A stretch of 64,000 nucleotides of DNA from Nonomuraea thailandensis (GTDB lineage Bacteria > Actinomycetota > Actinomycetes > Streptosporangiales > Streptosporangiaceae), in assembly GCF_024172165.1 (NCBI RefSeq), contig NZ_JAMZEB010000002.1, positions 6,655,501 through 6,719,500 of the forward strand, read 5' to 3'. Both the position numbers and the translations under genes were made by a program. Of this stretch, positions 39,977 to 48,187 are shown in pieces (positions within the stretch are counted from its first letter, which is position 1; each line of letters begins with the position of its first letter). The notes under the pieces are model-generated. The model was not told where the DNA came from. It made no database searches and worked only from the letters and a program-made list of their open reading frames with translations.

Positions 39977-42622
39977 TCAACGCCACGGTGTGGCTGCGGC
40001 AGCCGCCTGAAGATTTCTCCGTACGGTACGAGTAACGGGATGGTCGACACTGAGCACCCGCTCGCAGTCGGCCAGCGTGGCCTCGTACAGCGGGATCGCC
40101 CTGCCCAGGTCCCCCGCCGACTCATAGGCGCCTGCGAGGTTGTTGCGGGAGGTCAGCGTGGAAGGGTGGCTGGCGCCCAGGACCCGCTGGCAGTCGGCCA
40201 GCGTGCTTTCGTACAGCGGGATGGCCCGGCCTAGATCGCCCGCCGCGTGGTAGGCGTGGGCGAGGCTGTTGCGGGAGGTCAGGGTGTCGGGGTGGTCGGC
40301 GTCCAGCACCCGTTCGCAGTCGGCCAGCGCCCGCTCGTACATGGGGATGGCCCGGCCCAGGTCCCCCGCTGCCTGGTAGGCGCTGGCGAGGTTGTGGCGG
40401 GAGGTCAGGGTGTCGGGGTGGTCGGCGTCCAGCACCCGCTCCCGGGCGGCCAGCGTCGCCTCGAACAGCGGGATCGCTCGCTCCAGGTCCCCGGCCGCCT
40501 GGTAGGCGCCGGCGAGGTGGTTGCGCAAGGACAGGGTGGAGGGATGGTCGGCGCCCAGCACCCGCTCGCAGTCAGCCAGGGCTGCCTCGAACAGCGGGAT
40601 GGCCCGGCCCAGGTCCCCCGCCGTCCGGTAGGCGTGGGCGAGGTTGCTGCGGGAGGCAAGAGTGTTGGGGTGGTCGGCGCCCAGCACCCGCTCGTAGTCG
40701 GCCAGCGTGCTTTCGTACAGCGGGATGGCCCGGCCCAGACTCCCCGCCGCCTGGTAGGCGTGGGCGAGGTTGTTGCGGGTGGCCAGGGTGGAGGGGTGGT
40801 CGGCGCCCAGCACCCGCTCGCAGTCGGCCAGCGCCCGCTCGTACATGGGGATGGCCTGGCCCAGGCCCCCCGCCGCGCGGTAGGCGCCGGCGAGGTCGTT
40901 ACGGCAGGTCAGCGTGGAGGGGTGGTCGGCGCCCAGCACCCGCTCCCGATCGGCGAGGGTGGCCTCGTACAGCGGGATGGCCCGGCCCAGACTCCCCGCC
41001 GCCTGGTAGGCGCCGGCGAGGTTGCCTCGGGAGGTCAGCGTGGAGGGGTGGTCGGTGCCCAGCATCCGCTCGCAGTCGGCCACGGCTGCCTCGAACAGCG
41101 GGATGGCCCGGCCCAGGTCCCCCGCCGTCCGGTAGGTGCCGGCGAGGTTGTTGCGGGTGGCCAGGGTGGAGGGGTGGTCGGCGCCCAGCACCCGCTCGCA
41201 GTCGGCCAGCGTCACCTCGAACAAGGCGATAGCGCGGGTGAGGTCGGCCAGGTCGTATAGATACCGGCCGCACCAGCCGCGCAGAGTCAGCAGCTCGGTG
41301 GGCAGGTCGCCACCGGTGAGGGCCCTGTGATAGACGGTGTTGGTCTGGTCGATCAGCGTCTCGACCTGGGCGCGGGCCGCCCAGCTGCCGGCACCAGAGG
41401 GCAGGGTGGCGTTGAAGGCATGGAGCAGGCCGATGGCCTGGGCGAGGACGGCTGACAGGTGGCCGTGGTGGGTGGCGCGTTCGCGCAGCACGCGTTGCAC
41501 CAGGCGGTGCATCAGGACGGTGGCGCCGTCCTCGCTGAAGGAGATCAAGCAGGTATCGGCCAGGGCGGCGAGCGTTTCCCGCAGGTGCACCGGGTGGCTC
41601 CCGGCCTTGCTCCCGGCCGACAGCACCGTCAGGGGGATGCCCGCCGGCGACAGCACCGAGAGCATTGCCAGCAGGTGCGGGGCCGAGGGCAGGGCCGCCT
41701 CCGCCTGGGTGATCGACAGCATGATGGCCTGAGCGATGCCGGCCGGGTAGGCGTCGCCGTCGTGGGCGGGCAGGTAGTCGCCCATGGGGAAGGCGTGCAG
41801 CAGATCGAGGTAGCCGGGGTAGTCCAGATGCAGGCGGGCGATCGCGGCGGCGGCCTGGGCCAGCGCCAGCGGCAGGTATCCCAGCTCCGTGGCGAGTTCG
41901 GCGGCGCCGCCGGAGTCGTCCAGGCCGGTGCGCCGGTGCAGGAAAGCCTGCGCCTGGTCGGGGGTGAACACGCCGACCTCCAGGGGCTGGTAGGAGCGCA
42001 GGAAGGCGCGGTTGCGGGTGGTGATGAGCACGCGGGTGGCGCCGGTCGCCGGGCACCAGCGGCGCACCACGGCGACGTCGATGGCGTTGTCGAAGACCAG
42101 CAGTGCGGGCCAGGTGGTGGCGGCCAGCCAGGATCTGGCCCGGGCCGCGGCTGTGGCGGCGTCGTCGTCGGGCCGGCGTTCGCCGAGCCGCTCGGCCAAG
42201 GCGGCCAGCCCGGTCACGATCTGGTCGGTGCTCTCTGCGGCGATCCAGGCGATCACCGGCCAGCGGGCGGCCTGGCAGGCCCAGGCGTAGGAGGCGGCCA
42301 GAAGGGTCTTGCCTACCCCGGGAGTGCCGGCCAGCGCGCAGATTACCGCCGCTCCGCCGTCAGCGCTTTCCTGCCCGTCCGGCTCTAGCCCGCCCAGCAG
42401 GTCGATCAGCCGCTGGCGCAGCTGCGGGCGCGGCTGGAAGCCTGGCGGGCGTTGCGGGATGTCGCCCTCGACGATCTGGCCCGGTTCCGGCCGGGGCGGG
42501 TAGTGGTGGTTGATGGTCTGGTCACCGGCCGCCTGATACACGTGTCCCTGCCCTGAGGCGGTGGCGTCCATCTGGACGGGCGGCTGCCGCTGTGGGGAAT
42601 CAGCCGCTGGAGGCGTGGTCAT
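39977..42622 (-). CDS. NLR-like STAND ATPase with C-terminal TPRs and N-terminal amyloid-like motif
   Basis: 881 residues. Residues ~20-37 contain SGQGHVYQAAGDQTIN, a motif shared with two neighbouring proteins. The NB-ARC-type NTPase follows: Walker A AGTPGVGKTLLA (~residue 98), Walker B PALLVFDNA, TRVLITTRN and LGYLPLALAQA. The C-terminal half has about ten tandem 42-residue TPRs (consensus GDLGRAIPLYEATLADCERVLGADHPSTL). It is predicted to be a cytosolic sensor that oligomerises on ligand binding. Its ATG overlaps the stop of the membrane-protein gene by four bases, so the two are co-translated. See the findings for the effector hypothesis. Confidence 0.85.
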   Translation of the reverse strand: MTTPPAADSPQRQPPVQMDATASGQGHVYQAAGDQTINHHYPPRPEPGQIVEGDIPQRPPGFQPRPQLRQRLIDLLGGLEPDGQESADGGAAVICALAGTPGVGKTLLAASYAWACQAARWPVIAWIAAESTDQIVTGLAALAERLGERRPDDDAATAAARARSWLAATTWPALLVFDNAIDVAVVRRWCPATGATRVLITTRNRAFLRSYQPLEVGVFTPDQAQAFLHRRTGLDDSGGAAELATELGYLPLALAQAAAAIARLHLDYPGYLDLLHAFPMGDYLPAHDGDAYPAGIAQAIMLSITQAEAALPSAPHLLAMLSVLSPAGIPLTVLSAGSKAGSHPVHLRETLAALADTCLISFSEDGATVLMHRLVQRVLRERATHHGHLSAVLAQAIGLLHAFNATLPSGAGSWAARAQVETLIDQTNTVYHRALTGGDLPTELLTLRGWCGRYLYDLADLTRAIALFEVTLADCERVLGADHPSTLATRNNLAGTYRTAGDLGRAIPLFEAAVADCERMLGTDHPSTLTSRGNLAGAYQAAGSLGRAIPLYEATLADRERVLGADHPSTLTCRNDLAGAYRAAGGLGQAIPMYERALADCERVLGADHPSTLATRNNLAHAYQAAGSLGRAIPLYESTLADYERVLGADHPNTLASRSNLAHAYRTAGDLGRAIPLFEAALADCERVLGADHPSTLSLRNHLAGAYQAAGDLERAIPLFEATLAARERVLDADHPDTLTSRHNLASAYQAAGDLGRAIPMYERALADCERVLDADHPDTLTSRNSLAHAYHAAGDLGRAIPLYESTLADCQRVLGASHPSTLTSRNNLAGAYESAGDLGRAIPLYEATLADCERVLSVDHPVTRTVRRNLQAAAAATPWR

Positions 42623-43077
42623 CGTTCGTTGATGGTCTGGTCGCCGCCGGCCTGATACACCCGTCCCTGTCCGGAGGCGGTGCCCTCCATCCGCACATGG
42701 CGCGCGCCTTCACCGGTCGAGATGATGCCGGAGTTGCCGCCGCCGAGGGCGACCGCCCTGTCGCCGGAGGCGGAGACCGCCGGCGGCGTGTCCTGGACAG
42801 CCTGTGCCGGGACGGGTTCGGCACGCAGCTGCGCCCGCAAGGCCACCACCGCAACCACCAGGGCGGCCGCCCCCAGCGCCATGCCGGTGAACATGCCGGC
42901 CACGCTGGCCCGCTGATCCAGCACCTGCAACACCTTGTCGGGCAGGTGCAGCGGATCGGCGAAGAACCACACCAGCACGGCCACCAGACAGACCGTCAGC
43001 ACAACGAGCGCGACGATCGCCACGACCCGCCACAGCCGTGCACTTGCCGCTCGCTTGTCTCCAGACGTCTTCGACAT
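42619..43077 (-). CDS. two-helix membrane protein with C-terminal amyloid-like motif (putative effector)
   Basis: 152 residues. Two hydrophobic helices (VVAIVALVVLTVCLVAVLVW, ~17-38, and AGMFTGMALGAAALVVAVVAL, ~58-80) are joined by an amphipathic linker. After a Pro-rich spacer the C-terminus carries GNSGIISTGEGARHV and SGQGRVYQAGGDQTI. The same two motifs occur at the N-terminus of the adjacent STAND proteins. The ATG at 43077 is chosen over longer upstream frames because the region before it is a conserved promoter block. Co-translated with the downstream STAND gene. Predicted inner-membrane protein; effector role is inference. Confidence 0.75.
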   Translation of the reverse strand: MSKTSGDKRAASARLWRVVAIVALVVLTVCLVAVLVWFFADPLHLPDKVLQVLDQRASVAGMFTGMALGAAALVVAVVALRAQLRAEPVPAQAVQDTPPAVSASGDRAVALGGGNSGIISTGEGARHVRMEGTASGQGRVYQAGGDQTINER

Positions 43078-43080
43078 GCC

Positions 43081-43141
43081 TCCAGAGTGCTCCAGAACCG
43101 GTACGGGCGAGATCCATAGTGACGAACGCGTTACCTGTCCA
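43081..43141 (-). promoter_or_regulatory. conserved promoter block of the membrane-protein/STAND operon
   Basis: On the minus strand the sequence ACGCGTTCGTCACTAT, and further down GGAGCACTCTGGAGGC immediately before the ATG, is nearly identical to the block before the second STAND gene at 45424-45485. The conservation suggests a shared promoter/leader and common control. Confidence 0.6.
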
Positions 43142-43336
43142 CTTCCGGCCTCAAATCGGACGCCAGCATTTCCGCATGAACGCTTCTCGAAGCATGTCCC
43201 GAAGTCGTTTGCACGGTTGTCCTGCCGGCCTCTTCGTGGCGCAGATGGCGTCGGTATCGAGAGCTTTGAGAACGTGTGCTTCGGCGGGCGCCCCGAGCGG
43301 GGCCCCAGAGCAGTCGCGGGGCCAGGTGGGGCAGGT
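43142..43336. other. spacer between STAND gene 2 and membrane-protein promoter
   Basis: No gene or motif is supported in these 195 bases. Open frames here are short and lack starts. Confidence 0.5.
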
Positions 43337-43359
43337 CTTTCAGAAACGATCGTTGAAAG
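43337..43359. repeat. second AACGATCGTT palindrome
   Basis: CTTTCA and TGAAAG arms surround AACGATCGTT, nine bases beyond the restored 3' end of STAND gene 2. It resembles the palindrome at 39884-39909. Confidence 0.6.
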
Positions 43360-43367
43360 AAGAACCA

Positions 43368-45423
43368 TCACTCACCAGCCGGCTCCCTCCCCTCCGCCTT
43401 CTCCGTCCAGCGGGCGAGGTTGTGCCGGGTGATCAAAGTGTTGAGATGTTCGACGCCGAGCACGCGCTCTTGGATGGGGAGCAGGGCGGCGTACTGGTCG
43501 CGGGCGGCGGTCGCGTCCCCCGCCACACCCGTCCAGTAGATGAGGTTGGCCCGGGCCCTCAGGGTCTCGGCGTGTTCGACGCCCAGGACTCGCTCGCGGA
43601 TGAGGGAGCAGGGCAGCGAATTGGTCACGGGCGGCGGCCGCGTCCCCCGCTCTTCCTGTCCAGTAGGCGAGTTGGTGCCTGACGGCCAAGGTACCCGGGT
43701 GCTCGGCGCCTTGGACGCTCTCGCGGATGGGGAGCAGGGCAGCGAGTTGGTCACGGGCGGCGGCCGCGTCCCCCGCTCTTCCTGTCCAGTAGGCGAGTTG
43801 GTGCCTGACGGCCAAGGTACCCGGGTGCTCGGCGCCTTGGACGCTCTCGCGGATGGGGAGCAGGGCGGCGAGCTGGTCGCGGGCGGTGGCCGCGTCCCCC
43901 GCCTCCCCCATCCAGACCGCGAGGTTGTGCCGGGCGGTCAGGGTGTCGGGGTGTTCGGCGCCCAGCGTTGCCACTGCGTGGGTGCAGAGGTCCTGCTGGA
44001 GCTGGACGGCAGTGCTGTAGTCACCGCTGGCACCGAGGTAGGCAGCCAGCCGGCGTAGGCCGGGAGAGCCGGGCGGGAGCACGCTGAGGGCGTGCGGGAG
44101 AAGCGCTCGATAGGCGGGCCAGTCATCGATCGTGTCCGGATCGTCGGGGAGGGCGTCCAGGATCAGCTCCGCAGCGACCTGGTGGTTGTGGTCGCGCTGG
44201 TCGGGGGTGAGCTGGTGCAGGGTGACGGCCTGGATGAGCCGGTGCACGCTGACCAAATCCTCCGGCTCGCCGTGCTGGAGATCGGCGGGGCTGGGGGTGA
44301 GGGTGATCAGGCTGTAGGAGGCCAGCAGCGCCAGTGCCTCGCCGGCCTGGATCGGGTCGGTCTCGGGCAGGGTGTCCAGGACGGAGCAGGGCAGGTTGTC
44401 GGGGGCGTAGCAGGCCAGCAGGTTGAGCACGCGGATGGCCAGCGGATTGATGGCCTGGATGCGGGTGTGGCTGAGGGTGAGCACCTTGGCCACCACGCGT
44501 TCGGCGTCGCCGCCGGCGGGGGTGGCGGTGGCGTACACGCGGGCCGGAACGTTTTTCAGCAGGTCCAGATACCGGGTCAGCGTCATGCGGGGGGTGCGGG
44601 CGATGTAGGCGCCGGCCTGGGTCAGGGCCAGCGGCAGATCCCCCAGCTGCTCGGCCAGGTCCTCCAGCGCGCCGGCGTTGGCCGAATCCGGAGGGCCGAT
44701 CAGCCCGGCCAGCAGGGCGATCGCGGCCGGGCGGGACAGCAGCTCCAGCCGGACGGGGGCGATGTCCAGGTGCTGCCAGCCGACGTCACGTCGGGTGGTG
44801 ATCAGCACATGACCATGCGCCAGACCGGCCAGATATGGCTCGACATCGGCGACCTCCTCGACGTTGTCGAAGATGACCAGCCAGCCCGGGTGCGCGGCCA
44901 GCCAGCTCACCGCCCAGCCGGCGGCCTCTTCCACGGTCGCCTGCTCGGCGGCCACCGAGTCGATTCCGCACGTCAAGGCCTGGGCCAGGGCGGCCAGCCC
45001 GGTGCGGATGCGATCGGGGCTGTCGGCGTCGATCCACCACACCAGCTCGTAGTCCTGGCGGTGGCGGTGGGCGTACTGCAGCGCGAGCTCGCTCTTGCCG
45101 ACGCCGCCCAGCCCGAGCACGGCCTGACTGATCACACCAGCTCCCGGCTTGTCCTCCAGGGCCTGGCGGAGGGCGGTCAGGGCCGCGTCGCGGCCGACGA
45201 AGGCCGCGGCCGGACGGCGCGGCAGACCGTTCAACCCTGGCGGAACCGGCACGCGCTCGGCGTGGGGAAGGGGCCGGCGCAGACCGGAAGAGTCGTGGTG
45301 GACGGACAGGTCACCGGCTGCTTGAAACACCGAGCCCTGCTCTGAGGTCCTGGCCTGCAGCTGTACGTTCCTCGCCTGGTCACCGGTGGAGGAGATGCCG
45401 GTGTTGTCGCCCGCGCTCGACAT
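43368..45423 (-). CDS. second NLR-like STAND ATPase/TPR protein, frameshifted near 3' end
   Basis: About 684 residues if one base is ignored. Residues 4-40 carry GDNTGISSTGDQARNVQL and QGSVFQAAGDLSV, matching the membrane protein motif. NB-ARC region: GLGGVGKSELALQYA, WLVIFDNVEEV, HVLITTRR, GDLPLALTQAGAYI. C-terminal TPRs are 42-residue units with WTGRAGDAAAARDQLAALLPIRE. An extra A at 43603 shifts the frame in the third-last unit; the unshifted frame ends at 43372. The last two TPRs (RERVLGVEHAETL; QERVLGVEHLNTL) survive in the other frame to 43368. It may be a pseudogene, phase-variable, or a sequencing error. The ATG at 45423 follows the conserved promoter block. Confidence 0.75.
43626..43877. 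repeat. 126-bp tandem duplication (TPR unit)
   Basis: Two consecutive 126-bp units beginning GTCACGGGCGGCGGCCGCGT are almost identical at the DNA level and encode one 42-residue TPR each. This indicates very recent repeat expansion. Confidence 0.85.
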
Positions 45424-45485
45424 GCATCCAGAATGCTCCCCAACCGCATGCAGCCGGACTGATAGTGACGAACGCGTGACCTGCC
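45424..45485 (-). promoter_or_regulatory. conserved promoter block of STAND gene 2
   Basis: It contains ACGCGTTCGTCACTAT and GGAGCATTCTGGATGC before the ATG at 45423, matching the block at 43081-43141 with few changes. Confidence 0.6.
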
Positions 45486-46079
45486 GGGGGGCGTACCTAC
45501 CTGACGTGCCTAGCCAAGGACGCCCCCACGCCCGCCGAGGGGCCTGCCGCGTGCCGCTGCTGACGGAGCGCAGGGCACCTGGTCCACCCGGCTCATCGAC
45601 AGCGGGGCATGAGAAGGGGGGCCCGCTGTTGCAGCAGCAGACCCCCATGCCTCCAACATCCCCTGCCTGCCCAGACAAAAGCGACATTAAAGGTCTTTTC
45701 CTAAGAGTAAGGCACATAGACGGGAAAGTCCCTTTTGCCGGCACGTTCTCCCTCATTGACCTCGCCTCTTAAGTCATTGTGGGGGTCCAAGTACGCGCTC
45801 CCCGGAAGGCCGGGCACCTTGGAGCGGACCTGAACAGAATCGAACGCGTCCGGAGGTGACGGGACGGCGGCGAGCGCCGTCGGACGGTCCGGGATTCGCG
45901 ACGCTTCCCGTTCGAACGTATTTCCGCTTTGGGGTCCTGCATCATCGCGCGCTTAACCCTGCTTGTGCGTCATGATGACCTACATGCACGGCCTGGTGGG
46001 GTTGCAGCCCCTTGGTCGTGCTGTCGACCAATTCCCCCTGCCTGCCCAGGCAACAGCGCATGAAAGGCGGTGGTGCGCC
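45486..46079. other. intergenic region without a supported gene
   Basis: About 590 bases. Frames are open in places but lack motifs and good starts. A small GACGGCG-N5-CGCCGTC hairpin occurs near 45863-45881. The region is more AT-rich around 45670-45780, where it may hold a promoter for the small membrane-protein gene at 46080; no clear -35/-10 pair was found. Confidence 0.45.
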
Positions 46080-46301
46080 ATGCGCGCACGGCCCTGCTTC
46101 CCGCTTCCCCTCCCCGGCGACTCTCCGGCGTGGCGGCTGATTCTCGTCATCATCCTGCTCATCTTCGCCAGCGTGGCGCACACGCTGGGCATCGCGACCG
46201 AGGTGATCGTGCTGTTGATCACCACGGTGGTTGGAGCGGCGACGCAGCTCGTCAAGCCGAGCGCGGCGACGCGGCTCGTCAAGCAGAGCAAGGTGCCATA
46301 G
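46080..46301 (+). CDS. small hypothetical membrane protein
   Basis: 73 residues from the ATG at 46080. It has two hydrophobic segments (LILVIILLIFASVAHTLGI and EVIVLLITTVVGAA) and a basic tail with a duplicated ATxLVKxS element (TQLVKPSAATRLVKQS). AAAGGCGG precedes the start. No family is recognised. It lies next to the STAND locus, but no link is proven. Confidence 0.4.
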   Translation: MRARPCFPLPLPGDSPAWRLILVIILLIFASVAHTLGIATEVIVLLITTVVGAATQLVKPSAATRLVKQSKVP

Positions 46302-46441
46302 ATGAACGCGAGCTTCGAAGGCATCCCTCCCCAGGGGTTCAGTGATGCCAGGCTCCTCTCGCGCATGAGGGAGTTCAGTGGCCGTTTCCGGCTCCTTGTC
46401 ATGCATTCCAGCAACCTGTAGGGCGTCAAAACCCTCGTGCA

Positions 46442-47570
46442 TGGTTTGAGCTGGGGTTTCTCCGACCGAGTTACGCAGCTCGGTGATACTCGTTGATCAC
46501 TCCCCCGAGTATCGCGTGGCGTTCGATCCGGCCTTCCATCGGCACCACTACATGCTCATCGTGAGCGGGTGGTCGCTGTCCACGGCCCTGATGCGGCCGA
46601 TGCGCGTTGTAGTGATCGAGATACTCGTTCAGAACCACGCGCAGGTGACGTTCGCCGTAGATCAGCATTCGGTCGGTACATTCGCCGCGTACCGTCCGGA
46701 TCCAGCGCTCGGCGTAGCAGTTCGCCCGTGGTGTCCGCGGCGGTGTCTTCAACACCGTGATACCCACGGCGGCGAACACCTCATCGAAGACGGCGGTGAA
46801 CTTGGCGTCCCGATCGCGGATAAGGAAACGAAACGCCCCCGCTCGCTGGCCAAGGCCGATCAGGAGGTTGCGAGCCTGCTGAGCGGTCCATGCACCGGTC
46901 GGGTGGCTGGTCACGCCCAGAATGTGCACCTGTCGCGTGCGGACCTCCATCACGAACAACACGTACAAGCGCTTCAGAAGATCGTGTCAACATGGAAAAA
47001 TCGCAGGCCAGGAGCCCTTCGGCTTGGGAGTGCAAGAAGGAGAGCCAGGACGTGTCGAGCTGCCGGGGTGCCGGACCGAAATGGTGCGCGCGTAGGATGC
47101 GCCGCACGGTCGCCTCGCTGACCTGGAACCCAAGCCGCACCAACTCCCCGTGCACCCGTCGATGGCCCCATCCGGGGTTCTCCCGCGCCAGGCGCACGAT
47201 CAGGTTCCGAAGCTCCGGAGTCGTTCTGGACGCCCAGGCCAATGCGGGTAGGTCCAGGCCCGTCGCGCGAGGCGACGATGCCACGCCAGCAACGTCGCCG
47301 GGGTGACCAGACGATGAGCGCGCAGCACCGCCGGTAACCATCGGGCCAGCGCCGCGAGAACGGCCCGATCGGCCCAGTCCGGCTTCGGGCGCCCGACCTG
47401 GCGCCGCAGCACCGCCACCTCATGACGCAACACCATGATCTCAACGTCCTTCGACGCCTGGCCGCGGCCCAGCAACATCAGCCAGCCGAACACCCGAAGC
47501 GCGAGCAGATAGAGCAGGCGGAAAAGCACAAGAAGCGATCTTGTCCGCAGGTACGAAGCTCGTCAAACCA
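46442..47570 (-). mobile_element. degenerate rve-type insertion sequence (copy C)
   Basis: Possible ends are TGGTTTGA (46442) and its complement ending at 47570. The element is about 1.1 kb and holds a broken transposase. It has cut a TetR-family gene on its right side. Confidence 0.6.
46471..47529 (-). pseudogene. rve transposase with frameshifts
   Basis: Three frames supply one protein: KDVEIMVLRHEVAVLRRQVG and VTPATLLAWHRRL; then NPGWGHRRVHGELVRLGF; then RLYVLFVMEVRTRQVHILG, FRFLIRDRDAKFTAVFDEVF and RANCYAERWIRTVRGE (catalytic Glu). Shifts occur near 46980 (a C missing in the CTTCCTGAAG context) and near 47220. Its relatives are copies A and B, but identity to them is low. Confidence 0.75.
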
Positions 47571-47589
47571 CAGGTCAGAGCCGTCGTGG

Positions 47590-48129
47590 CTGCACTTTTG
47601 ACGCGGTACACGGCGTTGGCGCCGTCACCCTCCATCGGCACTTCCCGACCCGGGCTCGCTGATCGCCGCAGCGTTCTCCGAGCAGCTCGCCAAGTGTGTC
47701 GCAGCCTTGAACGAGGCCCTACGGGACGACGATCCCGGGTGCGGTCTCTGCTCCGTCCTCGCCAAAGTGTGTAGGATGCAGGCCGAAGACCGCGGGTTCA
47801 GCGCCGCGTTCCTCGTGGGCTCGCCCGACGATCCCGACCTCCGTCGCGAGCGCGCCCGTGCCAAGGCAGGACTCGCCCAGCGGGTCCAACGAGCGAAGAA
47901 CACAGGGCAGTTGCGCAAGGACTTCGATCCCAGCGACGTCACCCTCCTGCTCCTGGTGAACAGCGGCGTCGTGCGGCAGTCCCCGGAGACGTCCCTGACC
48001 GTCTCCCGCCGTCTGCTCGCCTACTTCCTCCAGCCCTGCCGGACCAGAGACGGCGCGCCACCCTTGCCCCGGCCCGCACCACCGCTGCGCTTCGACGACC
48101 TCTACGGACCGCCGCACCGAACCAGCTGA
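47590..48129 (+). pseudogene. TetR family regulator remnant
   Basis: GVGAVTLHRHFPTR (end of a TetR helix-turn-helix) is read in one frame at about 47614-47655. The ligand domain continues in another (SLIAAAFSEQLAKCVAAL, VCRMQAEDRGFSAAF, FDPSDVTLLLLVNSGVV). The first part of the DNA-binding domain is missing at the IS border. The surviving frame from 47707 could still be translated but would lack DNA binding. Confidence 0.65.
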
Positions 48130-48187
48130 CCAGCGACACCGGGGTTGAGGAACCTGCGGACAGCCGCTGGCGGTCGGGACGCGCAGG

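Noticed and set aside
40247..41260. 337-codon plus-strand frame opposite the TPR region
   Set aside because: Its periodic GVVGAQHPLAVGQR pattern is the antisense image of the 126-bp TPR repeats.
45386..45772. 128-codon plus-strand frame upstream of the small membrane-protein gene
   Set aside because: It begins inside STAND gene 2 in antisense and has no motif or ribosome-binding site. The overlap with the conserved promoter block argues against coding.
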